From contig CAIMLR010000023.1 of assembly GCA_903842345.1 (NCBI GenBank), positions 179,379 to 243,378 on the forward strand: a DNA stretch of 64,000 bases, in the 5' to 3' direction. This document shows positions 32,355 to 40,533 of this stretch, in pieces (the stretch's first letter is position 1; each line of letters begins with the position of its first letter). The notes below the pieces were generated by a model, which saw only the letters and a list, made by a program, of their open reading frames with translations, had not been told where the DNA came from and did not search any database. Origin of the DNA: an uncultured Myxococcales bacterium (lineage in GTDB: Bacteria; Myxococcota_A; UBA9042). The position numbers and the translations under genes were made by a program.

Positions 32355-32429
32355 CATCCCGGCCCCGCAATTGGGCAACCAATCGCCAAATCAGTGTCTT
32401 GGCATTCTGACACGTTCCTGGAGGATCTC

Positions 32430-32552
32430 ATGGGCAGTGGCTCTCGCACCCCGAAAATGCGGCGTCTCGACAACCGCAAGAAGAAAATCGCTCGCATCAA
32501 GCGGCGCATCGCTGTGGCCAAAGCGGCCACGGTCAAGAGCAAGAAGGGCTAA
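32430..32552 (+). CDS. 40-residue highly basic small protein
   Basis: A short gene with sequence starting MGSGSRTPKMRRLDNRKKK and ending AKAATVKSKKG. About 40 percent of residues are Lys or Arg, with no acidic residue besides one Asp. A perfect GGAGG (32420-32424) sits 5 nt before the ATG, the best Shine-Dalgarno in this part of the window. Such tiny basic proteins are often ribosome-associated or bind nucleic acid, but I cannot name a family. The HIT gene starts 21 bp downstream. Confidence 0.65.
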   Translation: MGSGSRTPKMRRLDNRKKKIARIKRRIAVAKAATVKSKKG

Positions 32553-32573
32553 GTCCCTCTCTAAAATCAGGAT

Positions 32574-32921
32574 ATGCGCGTGAGCTGCATTTTCTGTCGC
32601 ATCGCCTTTGGTGAAATTCCCGCGCGCATCGTCTATCAAGACGAGCAGGTCGTGGCGTTTCATGACGTTTCGCCACAGGCGCCCGTCCACGTGTTGGTGA
32701 TTCCGCGGCTGCACGTTGATTCGCTCGCGGCGACCCAGCCGGAGCATGACGCGCTGTTGGGCCACGTCCTCGGCACGATCCGCAAGGTCGCGCGCGATTT
32801 GGGCGTGGCGGACAACGGCTACCGCACGGTGCTCAATACGGGTTTCGATGGCGGGCAAAGCGTCGGCCATCTGCACGCGCACTTGTTGGCCGGTCGCCCG
32901 CTGGGCTGGCCTCCGGGCTAA
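32574..32921 (+). CDS. HIT-family nucleotide hydrolase
   Basis: 115-residue histidine-triad protein. It starts with CIFC, as in the Hint branch, and contains the catalytic HLHAHLL triad near residue 100. IPRLHVDSLA and YRTVLNTGFDGGQSVGHLH are typical Hint sequence. Hint enzymes hydrolyse AMP-lysine and other purine phosphoramidates. AGGA lies just upstream. A GTG at 32580 (SCIFC directly after it) is an alternative start with better Shine-Dalgarno spacing. Degenerate repeats follow the stop codon. Confidence 0.93.
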   Translation: MRVSCIFCRIAFGEIPARIVYQDEQVVAFHDVSPQAPVHVLVIPRLHVDSLAATQPEHDALLGHVLGTIRKVARDLGVADNGYRTVLNTGFDGGQSVGHLHAHLLAGRPLGWPPG

Positions 32922-32965
32922 CGCGGGCTGGCCTCCAGGCTAGCGCTGGCTGGCCCCCGGCTGGC
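32903..32965 (+). repeat. Degenerate 22-bp direct repeats after the HIT gene
   Basis: GGGCTGGCCTCCGGGCTAAC (32903-32922) recurs at 32925-32944 with two changes, then as a more diverged third copy to about 32965. The first copy includes the end and stop codon of the HIT gene. This looks like local tandem duplication of the gene end. Confidence 0.55.
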
Positions 32966-33002
32966 GGCCAGCGCATTGGCCGCGACCGCCAGGATATTTC
33001 CG

Positions 33003-33884
33003 ATGGTCCGACTCAAACGCGAAATCGAAGGTGTGCGGCGTCATTCGGGCGTGCCCGTGCCCGCTTACGCGCTGACGCTCGAGGGGGCGATCGGCGTGTT
33101 GCCGTGGCTCGACTCCTGGCTCGTGCAGCAGGAACCCGGACGCGTGCTTTTTGCCGGCGCGCCGCGCGTCGATTTGGCCCGCACGCTCGCTCGCGCGGGG
33201 CACTGGGTCACGGTCTGCGATCTGGCCGATGGCGAGGCGACGGCGTTGCAGGCGCGCCTGACGCCTGCGGAAGCCGGCCGCCTGACGCTCGTTGAACGCG
33301 ACTACGGTGAGGCGGCGTTCGGGCCTTCCAGTTTTGACCTCATCGTCCTCGCCGACGCGCTGCACCGCTACCGCGAACCGCGCTGGTTGATCAACAAGGC
33401 CCATCGCGAACTGAAGATCGACGGTCGCCTGGCGCTGCGGGCGCTGGTGCAGGGGGCAATTCCGGCGCTTCCCACCTGCCTGCCGCCGACCAAACCGCTG
33501 GCGATTGAGGCGCAGCTTGGCCACACGCTGGATCGCGTGGCGCGGCGTTTGCCGGGTCGCTTGGGGCTGGCGCTGCTCGGAGCGCATGCCCGCGAAGCGA
33601 TTGACCGCGGCGCGCACCTCCACACGACGCGATTTGCCCAGCCCGCCGCCGAGGTCATCGACGATGTGCAATCGCTGCTGGCGGTGGAGCAGGTCGCCGT
33701 TGGGCATTCGCAGCGGTTGCGCTTGGCGGAATGGTGCTGGGACGCCCGCGCGCCGATCGACCGCGTCCTGCCCATTTGGCTCGGTCGTTTGCCCGCGCTC
33801 GCGACGCCTGCGGACCTGGAGCGGCACGACCCACGCGTCGTGGCCATCATCGCCCGCAAGAAACTCGGGTACCGCGGCGATTGA
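33003..33884 (+). CDS. SAM-dependent methyltransferase-like protein
   Basis: 293 residues with a class I methyltransferase-like core. GRVLFAGAPRVDLARTLARA stands where motif I would be, VTVCDL resembles the acidic end of strand 2, SFDLIVLADALHRYREP matches motif IV, and LKIDGRLALRAL resembles the post-IV strand. The glycine-rich loop is weak, so catalytic activity is uncertain. The C-terminal ~130 residues are not recognised. AGGATA lies 11 nt before the ATG. It is followed by tatB after 63 bp on the same strand. Confidence 0.6.
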   Translation: MVRLKREIEGVRRHSGVPVPAYALTLEGAIGVLPWLDSWLVQQEPGRVLFAGAPRVDLARTLARAGHWVTVCDLADGEATALQARLTPAEAGRLTLVERDYGEAAFGPSSFDLIVLADALHRYREPRWLINKAHRELKIDGRLALRALVQGAIPALPTCLPPTKPLAIEAQLGHTLDRVARRLPGRLGLALLGAHAREAIDRGAHLHTTRFAQPAAEVIDDVQSLLAVEQVAVGHSQRLRLAEWCWDARAPIDRVLPIWLGRLPALATPADLERHDPRVVAIIARKKLGYRGD

Positions 33885-33947
33885 CCGGCTGCGGGCGCGC
33901 GACTACCCTGACAGAGCCCCGCCAAATGGACGAGGCGCGAGGCACTT

Positions 33948-34487
33948 GTGTTCGGCATCGGTGGACCAGAACTCTTCGTCATCATCCTCATCGCGCTGCT
34001 GTTCGTTGGCCCGGACAAGCTGCCGCAGGTTGCCAAGACGGTCGGCACCGGGCTGCGCGATCTGCGCCGGATGGCCAACCTGACGCAGCATGAATTGCAG
34101 TCGGCGATGAACGATTTGGCCCGCGAAGTCGAGCGGATGCCCGAGGCCAAACCGAAGGCGGACTTGAACGCCAAGCTCGCAGCGCTCCCGCCGAATCCAG
34201 AAGACCACGGCCTCGACAAGCCCGCGCCAATCGGCAATCAGAACGCCGCTGTGGCGACCGATGGCGAGACGATCGCCGTCATCGCCAAGCGTGCGCCGCC
34301 GCCGGCCGAAAGTCAGCGCACGCCGGGACCACCCGCAACGCACTATGTCGTCAAGGCTGCCGACGGCGCGCGACCCCGCGTCGGCGATTGGCCCGTCCAT
34401 CCGGATGCCGTACCTGCCCAGCCTGACGCCGCCGAACCGCCCGCGCCGGCTGCCGACGCCGCGCCAGAGGAAGTCCCGCCGGCATGA
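33948..34487 (+). CDS. tatB: Twin-arginine translocase subunit TatB
   Basis: 179 residues. It begins MFGIGGPELFVIILIALLF, the single membrane helix with the GxxEL motif of TatA/TatB, followed by the FVGPDKLP hinge and an amphipathic helix (QVAKTVGTGLRDLRRMAN). The long charged and Pro/Ala-rich tail and its position before tatC favour TatB over TatA. Start codon GTG with GAGG upstream at about 33937. The gene ends in an ATGA overlap with tatC, so translation is coupled. tatA is not seen in the window. Confidence 0.88.
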   Translation: MFGIGGPELFVIILIALLFVGPDKLPQVAKTVGTGLRDLRRMANLTQHELQSAMNDLAREVERMPEAKPKADLNAKLAALPPNPEDHGLDKPAPIGNQNAAVATDGETIAVIAKRAPPPAESQRTPGPPATHYVVKAADGARPRVGDWPVHPDAVPAQPDAAEPPAPAADAAPEEVPPA

Positions 34488-36319
34488 GTGAAGTTGCCGC
34501 CAGCATGACCTTTCGCGAGCACCTGATCGAGCTCAGGGCCCGCGTTTTCAAGGCCACCCTCTCGGTGTTCGTCGGCTTTTTTGTCGCCTGGAATTGGCAC
34601 ATTGAGCTCTATGCAATTCTCACGGCGCCGCTCCGAGATGCCATGGCGGCGAATAATCTGTTCGTGATCAAGGCTTTGGCCATCACGGAGAGTATTGAAG
34701 TCTACATGAAGCTGTCGCTCATGGGCGGCGTCTTCATCGCCAGCCCGTTCGTGTTCTGGCAGATCTGGGCGTTTATCGCGCCCGGCTTGCTGGGCAAGGA
34801 AAAGCGCCTGATTCTGCCGGTTGTCGTCGCGAGCGTCGGCTGTTTCTCGCTCGGCGCGCTGTTCTGCTATCTGGTGGCGCTGCCTTTCATGTCGGACTTC
34901 CTCATCCGCATGACGCTTGAAGCGCCCGGGCTCCTGCTCGAGCCGACGATCGCCGGCTCCGTCAGCTTTGTGCTCTTCCTCCTCGCCGGTTTTGGCGTTG
35001 TTTTTGAACTGCCGCTCTTCATGTACGTGATGTCCGCGCTGGAAATGGTCACGTGGCGCGGCTTCCTCGGCTTCTACCGCTACTGGGTCGTCATCGCGTT
35101 CATCATCGGCGCCGTGCTCACGCCCACGCCCGATCCGATCAACCAGACCATCATGTCCGCGCCGCTCGTGGTGCTCTACGGCGTCGGCGTTGGCGTCGCG
35201 TGGCTTGTCGACAACCGGGGCAAGCCTGGCGCGTCCAAGCGCGCGCTCGTGCCGATCGCGATCGTCCTCACGATCATCGCGGTCGCCTCGCTGGCGCTGG
35301 TGTTCCGGCAGCGCGAGACGCCGGTCATCGACGACGTGCCGGCCAATGTGCAGGAGCTCGTCGGCTTGCGGCTGAACGCGGCGGAGCAGATGCAGTCGGT
35401 GGCGGACGCGCAGACGTCCAATCTCCTGGCGCCGATTCGCCTCGCGCGCGCCCAGTCGTGGCAGCCGGCCGATGGTCAGTGGCTGCTGGTGCGGGAAGGC
35501 GATGAAGCGGCGCTGCTCATGGAAACAACGAACGCGCAGAACAAGCTCGACGCGCTCGGGGGCAAGCTGCACGCGACGGTTTCGCAGAGCGGGCCGGCGC
35601 GATCGCTGACGTTTGCCGAGGGCGACGTGCGCTGGCAGGTGATGGCGATTGGCAAGCGGACGTTGTGGCTCGGGCGCGAGGCGGTGCTGAGTCGGCTGAT
35701 GGAAGTGCGCACCGGGAAGAAGCCGGCGCTGACCGCGGATGCCGTGATGGCGGAGCGGCTCGTGGCGCTGCAGGGCTCCGGTCCGGTCTGGGCGCTGACG
35801 GCGGACACGCATGGCACGGCGCATTGGCTGCCGGGCGGTGCGCTGGCGCAGCACGTCAAACTCGGCGTCGCGATGTGGAACGACAAGGAACTGACGCTGC
35901 GGCTGGAATGTCGCGGTCCGGAAGCGGCGGCGTCCCTGCGGGACCGGCTGGAGACGTGGCTGGCCGACATCCGCCAGCGGGATACCCAGCGCGACACTGC
36001 GCTGGCGCGGCGGATGGGGCGTCTCGCGGGCATGCTGGCGCAGGCGTGGCAGATCCAGGCGCGCAACGCCGGCGTGACGAATCCGGACACGCAGCAGTGG
36101 TCCACGCTCGCGCGCGAGGCGAACGCGCTGTCGCAGGAAGTCGGTTTGTCGCTGGGGCCGACTGTGACGACCGATCCGCTGGTGCAGCTCGTGCAGCCGC
36201 CGACGGCGTCGCGCGTGGAACTCGAAGGCGCCGTCGTCGTGTGGCACTTGCAGGTCGACGTGTCGCGGATGCTCGGCGTGGTTCTTGCCGGTGGCGCGGC
36301 GGGCCATGCGGCGCCGTAG
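34484..36319 (+). CDS. tatC: TatC with an extra seventh membrane helix and ~336-residue periplasmic domain
   Basis: 611 residues, far longer than the usual ~250. Residues 1-245 are a full TatC: MTFREHLIELRAR, FWQIWAFIAPGLLGKEKR (Glu106 at the family's conserved Glu), YRYWVVIAFIIGAVLTPTPD, with six predicted helices and a cytoplasmic C-terminus. A Lys/Arg-rich loop (about 245-254) is followed by another hydrophobic segment (about 255-275), which would place the remaining ~336 residues outside. That domain has beta and helix alternation with no motif I recognise. The gene may be a fusion of tatC with an envelope protein. No frameshift or internal start separates the halves. Confidence 0.9.
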   Translation: MSEVAASMTFREHLIELRARVFKATLSVFVGFFVAWNWHIELYAILTAPLRDAMAANNLFVIKALAITESIEVYMKLSLMGGVFIASPFVFWQIWAFIAPGLLGKEKRLILPVVVASVGCFSLGALFCYLVALPFMSDFLIRMTLEAPGLLLEPTIAGSVSFVLFLLAGFGVVFELPLFMYVMSALEMVTWRGFLGFYRYWVVIAFIIGAVLTPTPDPINQTIMSAPLVVLYGVGVGVAWLVDNRGKPGASKRALVPIAIVLTIIAVASLALVFRQRETPVIDDVPANVQELVGLRLNAAEQMQSVADAQTSNLLAPIRLARAQSWQPADGQWLLVREGDEAALLMETTNAQNKLDALGGKLHATVSQSGPARSLTFAEGDVRWQVMAIGKRTLWLGREAVLSRLMEVRTGKKPALTADAVMAERLVALQGSGPVWALTADTHGTAHWLPGGALAQHVKLGVAMWNDKELTLRLECRGPEAAASLRDRLETWLADIRQRDTQRDTALARRMGRLAGMLAQAWQIQARNAGVTNPDTQQWSTLAREANALSQEVGLSLGPTVTTDPLVQLVQPPTASRVELEGAVVVWHLQVDVSRMLGVVLAGGAAGHAAP

Positions 36320-36332
36320 CGATCCGCGGCTT

Positions 36333-36524
36333 CTAGTGCGGCTTGGCGCGGCCAATTCCCAGCGCGCTGACCGGCTTCTTGGCGACGCCCGCTTCCTGTC
36401 GCCGCTTCTGCGCGCCGACGACCTCGCACTTCGCGCACACGCGCTTCTCGCGCCGCATCTGCCAAATCAGCAACGCGACGGCGCCCGCGACGACGCCCAG
36501 CGCGGCAAACGCGTCCCACGTCAT
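36333..36524 (-). CDS. FeoB-associated small Cys-containing membrane protein
   Basis: 63 residues. One N-terminal membrane helix (TWDAFAALGVVAGAVALLIW) is followed by a basic tail with CAKC. Small proteins of this layout are found after feoB and are thought to act with the ferrous iron transporter. Its ATG overlaps the feoB stop (ATGA), so it belongs to the feo operon. The gene converges with tatC and ends 13 bp from it. Confidence 0.75.
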   Translation of the reverse strand: MTWDAFAALGVVAGAVALLIWQMRREKRVCAKCEVVGAQKRRQEAGVAKKPVSALGIGRAKPH

Positions 36525-38707
36525 GCGAACCCCATGCGGGTGCCGATTTGGTAGACGGCAAAGCTCGCCAGCCACGCGAGGCTGTTCAAATAGACGACGG
36601 CAAATACGGGCCAACGCCAGGAGTTGGTCTCGCGGCGGATTGTCGCAAGCGTGCTCAGGCATTGCATCGCGATGGCGAAAAACACCATGAGCGACAAGCC
36701 CTTGAGCGGCGTGAGCGCGCCGGCGCTGGCCATGCTCTTGCCGACGTCGGCGGCGTAGCGGTCGTCAATGTCCGCCTGGCTGCCCCGACCAAAGACCTGG
36801 CCCATGATGGGCACCAGCACTTCGCGCGCGGCAAAGGAACCGACGAGGCCAATCCCGATGCGCCAGTCAAAGCCCAGCGGTGCGATGGTCGGCTCGATCG
36901 TGCGGCCGATTCGCCCGGCGATACTGTTTTGCAGCTTGACCTGGGCATCGTCGCGCGCAATCGCCGCCAACGCGGTCTGCTGCGCCGGCTCGCCCGCCAA
37001 CGCGTGCGCTTGCGCCGTGCGCGTGGCCTTGATGCCGGCGTCGAGCCCTTCGCGCGGAAACGTCATGAGCGCCCAGAGGACGACGGTCAGCGCCACAATC
37101 ACGGTGCCCGTCTGCGTAATGAACACCCATGCGCGATCGCCAAGGCTGCGCACGACGTTGCGCCAACGCGGCCAACGGTACGGCGGCATCTCCAGGAGCA
37201 GCGGCGCGCCACCGCCCTTGATCGCCGTGCGCCGCAGGACAAACGCTGACGCGATCGCCAGCAGGAAACCGAGGGCGTACATCGCCGTCACGACAAGCCC
37301 GCCCAGCGAGAAGATGCCCAGCACCGGCGCCTGATGGGCGAACACGGCGGCCGTCACCAGCGTGTAAACCGGCAGCCGCGCAGAGCACGACATCAGCGGC
37401 GCGACCATGATCGTCAGCAGGCGATCGCGGCGGTCCGGCATCGTCCGCGTGGCCATGATGGCGGGCACGGCGCACGCGTAGGCGGAAAGCAGCGGCACAA
37501 ACGCCTTGCCGGGCAGGCCGATGCGCGCCATCAGTTGGTCGACAAGGTACGCGGTACGCGCCAGATAGCCGGAATCCTCCAGCAGGGAAATCCCGAGGAA
37601 GAGCATGAGGATCTGCGGCAGGAAGACCAGCGTGCCGGAGACACCCGCGAGCACGCCATCGATCAGGACGTCGCGAAGCAGGTTGTCCGGCAGCCACGTG
37701 CGAGCGAGATCGCTGAGGGCGCCCATCGCCGTCTCCACGATGTCCACCGCCGGCTGCGCGCCTGCGAACACCGCCTGGAACAGCCCCGCCATCGCGAGGA
37801 TGAACAGCATCGCGCCAAACGCCGGGTGCAACAGCACGCGATCGACGCGTTCTGAGCGCCCCGAGGTCGTCACGATCCGCCGCTGCACGCAGCGCGAGAG
37901 GATCGCGTCGATGCGGGCAAAGCGCACCACGGTCGCGAGCCGCCGTGGATCCAGGGCAGGATCTGCCGGGCGCGGCACCGCAGCCAGCAGGGCGGCGCCC
38001 AGGCCTGGCACTTCCACGTCCGCGATCTCGGGATCCGTCGCCAGCCACCAGAGCACGCCGCCAGCGCTCTCCGGCGGCCGATTCAGCGCGAACTGCCCCA
38101 GCACGAACCGCGCCTTGGCCACCGCCGCCACGACCGGCTCCGGCCACACGGTCTCCGCGATTTGACCGAGCGCGGGATTGGCCGCCACCTGGGCGACGGC
38201 CTCGTTCAGCGCCTCAATGCCCTCACCGCGCGCCGCGACCATCGGCACGACGAGACAGCCCAGTTCGCGCTGGAGCGCCGGGACGTCGATGTCGATGCCC
38301 TCCCGCCGCGCCGCGTCCATCATGTTCAGCGCGACGAGCACCGGCCGGCCAATCTCCGCGATCTGCAACAGCAGCAGCATGTTGCGCGCAAGGTTCGCGG
38401 CATCGACGACGACGACAACGACGTCCGGCACCGGATCGCTCGTGCGGCCCGTTAGCGCGTGGTGCGCGATTTCTTCTTCTGGACTGTGCGCCGACAAGCT
38501 GTAGCAGCCGGGCAAGTCGGTCACGCGCCAGGCAACGCCATGCGCTTCGTGCGTGCCGACCCGCCGCTCCACGGTGATCCCAGGGTAGTTGCCCACGTGG
38601 GCGCGCGCTCCGGTCAGCGCGTTGAAGAGCGTGGTTTTGCCGGTATTCGGGTTGCCCGCGAGCGCCACTTCCAACGGTCGCGACCGGGCTTCTGGCGTCG
38701 CGCTCAT
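36521..38707 (-). CDS. feoB: Ferrous iron transporter FeoB
   Basis: 728-residue inner-membrane Fe(II) transporter. The N-terminal G domain shows GNPNTGKTT (18-25), switch NYPGITVERR, DLPG and NMMD. The transporter part has the two Gate regions (GVSGTLVFLPQILMLFLGIS; PLMSCSARLPVYT, with the conserved Cys) and about ten helices. The ATG at 38707 is chosen because the longer upstream reading overlaps feoA and is not FeoB-like. It starts 4 bp after the feoA stop. Expression is likely iron-repressed through the promoter at 39014-39042. Confidence 0.96.
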   Translation of the reverse strand: MSATPEARSRPLEVALAGNPNTGKTTLFNALTGARAHVGNYPGITVERRVGTHEAHGVAWRVTDLPGCYSLSAHSPEEEIAHHALTGRTSDPVPDVVVVVVDAANLARNMLLLLQIAEIGRPVLVALNMMDAARREGIDIDVPALQRELGCLVVPMVAARGEGIEALNEAVAQVAANPALGQIAETVWPEPVVAAVAKARFVLGQFALNRPPESAGGVLWWLATDPEIADVEVPGLGAALLAAVPRPADPALDPRRLATVVRFARIDAILSRCVQRRIVTTSGRSERVDRVLLHPAFGAMLFILAMAGLFQAVFAGAQPAVDIVETAMGALSDLARTWLPDNLLRDVLIDGVLAGVSGTLVFLPQILMLFLGISLLEDSGYLARTAYLVDQLMARIGLPGKAFVPLLSAYACAVPAIMATRTMPDRRDRLLTIMVAPLMSCSARLPVYTLVTAAVFAHQAPVLGIFSLGGLVVTAMYALGFLLAIASAFVLRRTAIKGGGAPLLLEMPPYRWPRWRNVVRSLGDRAWVFITQTGTVIVALTVVLWALMTFPREGLDAGIKATRTAQAHALAGEPAQQTALAAIARDDAQVKLQNSIAGRIGRTIEPTIAPLGFDWRIGIGLVGSFAAREVLVPIMGQVFGRGSQADIDDRYAADVGKSMASAGALTPLKGLSLMVFFAIAMQCLSTLATIRRETNSWRWPVFAVVYLNSLAWLASFAVYQIGTRMGFA

Positions 38708-38711
38708 GGCG

Positions 38712-38966
38712 TTAGGCCGCCTGATTGGCAGGAATGGCCTGCGCCGTGTGGATCGCCCGGGCGTCGGCGCGGCGCAGGGACAGCACAAAGTCCCGCACCT
38801 GCACCTGCAGCGGGCCGCCAAACGGCGCGCGTCGCAGCAGTTGGACCGGCGCGCCAGGCGTGAAGCCCAGTTCCACGAGGCGGTCGCCGAGCACGCCCGC
38901 GAGCGCGACGCGCGTCACCTGGAACGGCTCACCGGCGGGAATGGAATCAAGCGTGTGGCTGGCCAT
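38712..38966 (-). CDS. feoA: FeoA, ferrous iron transport accessory protein
   Basis: 84-residue cytoplasmic SH3-like protein. LVELGFTPGAPVQLLRRAPFGGPLQVQVRDFVLSL-type core (LGFTPGAPV and DFVLSLRRADA visible) is the family pattern. First gene of feoA-feoB-FeoB-associated. About 40 bp separate the predicted transcription start from the ATG. Confidence 0.9.
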   Translation of the reverse strand: MASHTLDSIPAGEPFQVTRVALAGVLGDRLVELGFTPGAPVQLLRRAPFGGPLQVQVRDFVLSLRRADARAIHTAQAIPANQAA

Positions 38967-39013
38967 GGTCCTTTCGCCTCAGGCGTCGTGCAGGGGAGCG
39001 GCGCGACAGAGCC

Positions 39014-39042
39014 ATGATAACGAAAGTCACTTTCAATAACAA
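39014..39042 (-). promoter_or_regulatory. feo promoter with a Fur box in the spacer
   Basis: On the minus strand TTGTTA (39042-39037), 17 bp, then TATCAT (39019-39014, 5 of 6 to consensus). The spacer carries a 7-1-7 inverted repeat at 39021-39035 (plus strand CGAAAGTCACTTTCA), close to the Fur consensus TGAAAATnATTTTCA. Fur bound here would cover the promoter core. Confidence 0.75.
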
Positions 39043-39059
39043 GCGCAACCTGCTGTCGC

Positions 39060-39950
39060 TTACGCGTCGGCGGTCGGCACCGATTCGGCTTCGGCTTCAG
39101 CCAGAACCGCTGAGACATCAGCGCCTTCATGGGCGTCCGACCCTTCCACTTCCACCGCAGCGACGACGTGCGCCGCGCGATTTGGCGTGAATTCGGGGCG
39201 TTCCTTGCCGTGTTTGAGCCGGTACAGTTCGTCCTCGGCCAGATCGAGCGCGCCCATCGTCATGATGTACGCGCGGCGATTGTCCTCGGCCTTCTGGTTG
39301 GTCAAACGCAGCGCCAGCCGCATTTCAAACAGCTCGTTGATGACCCACTCGCGCTCGCTCCGCAGCTTGGTCAGCTGATCGCGAATGCGCCCGACCTGCT
39401 GCTCCTCGCGGACCGACTGCTGCTCCAGGCGCATCTTCTCGATTTCCGCCTGCCGCAGCGCGCGCTCCGCCTCGTACTCCGCACGGCGCGCGGCGATCTT
39501 GGGGTCCTCCACGTACTCCACCGGCGGGGGCGGCGGCGCTTCTTCCTCCACAACGACGGGCTTCTTCTTGCCCTTCAACTCGTTGACCACGAGCGTGAGC
39601 TCTTCCAGCTGGTGCTCGGCCTTGCGGTGCTTGGTCTGCAGATCGGTCAGCGTATCCTCGGCCTTTTTCTGTGCCGATCGCGCCTTCGCGACGTCTTCCT
39701 TGCTCTGCGCCAGCCGCTGCGCCGCTTCCTTCTGCGCGCGATCGTCCTTGGAGACGACCTCGCCCGTCTTTTCCAGCTTCTTGCGCAGCTGTTCAGCGCG
39801 TTCCTGCGCTTTGCCCTCGTCGCGTTCAGCCTTTTCAGCCCGTTCCGTCAGCTTCTGCACCTGCTCTTGCACTTTGGCCAGCGTCGTCCAGAAGAACAGA
39901 GCGGCGGCGCCGCAAACGACCGCGACGAGCGCGAGAATTGTTGAACCCAT
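39060..39950 (-). CDS. Membrane-anchored coiled-coil protein
   Basis: 296 residues, function unknown. One N-terminal membrane helix (ILALVAVVCGAAALFFW) is followed by a long charged coiled coil (KVQEQVQKLTERAEKAERD through about residue 130), a short Pro-rich break (EEAPPPPPVEY), and a second helical stretch (RRAEYEAERALRQAEIEK). The helix orientation would put the coil in the cytoplasm. It could be a scaffold or cell-envelope protein. It is divergent from the Fur-family gene across 133 bp. Confidence 0.75.
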   Translation of the reverse strand: MGSTILALVAVVCGAAALFFWTTLAKVQEQVQKLTERAEKAERDEGKAQERAEQLRKKLEKTGEVVSKDDRAQKEAAQRLAQSKEDVAKARSAQKKAEDTLTDLQTKHRKAEHQLEELTLVVNELKGKKKPVVVEEEAPPPPPVEYVEDPKIAARRAEYEAERALRQAEIEKMRLEQQSVREEQQVGRIRDQLTKLRSEREWVINELFEMRLALRLTNQKAEDNRRAYIMTMGALDLAEDELYRLKHGKERPEFTPNRAAHVVAAVEVEGSDAHEGADVSAVLAEAEAESVPTADA

Positions 39951-39986
39951 GGTTGTCCTCGTTCGCCCTCGTGCGGGGCGATCGCC

Positions 39987-40015
39987 TACCTATCACTCAC
40001 CGCGCCTTGTCACAA
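39987..40015 (-). promoter_or_regulatory. Putative promoter of the coiled-coil membrane protein
   Basis: On the minus strand TTGTGA (40015-40010), a 17-bp spacer, and TAGGTA (39992-39987), 37 bp before the ATG at 39950. Confidence 0.4.
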
Positions 40016-40083
40016 CCGCCTTGCCCAAACGTTGGCTCTAGGCCAGACTCTGCGGAACGGGGTGCGGCTTGTCGGACAAGGTC

Positions 40084-40533
40084 ATGAACGCGGGAAGGCT
40101 TGCAGGATTCGATGGTTGGCGCGATCTGTTCATCGATCGCATCAGCCGCGACAACCAGCGCATGACGCCCCAGCGCCTGCAGATCGCGGAAACCCTGTAT
40201 CATCATGGGCACTTGAACGTTGATGAACTGCATCGCCGGGTGCGCGATATTGACCAGACGGTCGGCTACGCAACCGTGTATCGCACGCTCAAGCTGCTGG
40301 AGCGCTACGGTCTGGTCGAGGTCTCGCACTTCGCCGACGGCACGGCGCGCTATGAAGTGCACGTCGGCGGCGAGGATCATCACGACCACATGATCTGCAC
40401 GCGCTGCGGCAAGATCGTCGAATTCGAAAACGAGGCGATCGAAGCGCTGCAGGTTGAGATCGCCCAGGCGCATGGCTACAAGCTGACGAATCACCGCATG
40501 GACCTGTTTGGTCTCTGCCCCTCATGCCAATAA
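40084..40533 (+). CDS. Fur-family metalloregulator
   Basis: 149-residue transcription factor. The winged helix reads RMTPQRLQIAETLYHHGH and VGYATVYRTLKLLERYGLVE. The metal-binding segment is GGEDHHDHMICTRCGKIVEF, with a final CPSC forming the second half of the structural zinc site. This matches Fur, but Zur and PerR share the pattern. ATG at 40084 follows AAGG; a TTG at 40069 would add five residues. The nearby Fur box before feoA makes an iron-sensing role likely. Its 3' end overlaps the next gene by 10 bp. Confidence 0.9.
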   Translation: MNAGRLAGFDGWRDLFIDRISRDNQRMTPQRLQIAETLYHHGHLNVDELHRRVRDIDQTVGYATVYRTLKLLERYGLVEVSHFADGTARYEVHVGGEDHHDHMICTRCGKIVEFENEAIEALQVEIAQAHGYKLTNHRMDLFGLCPSCQ

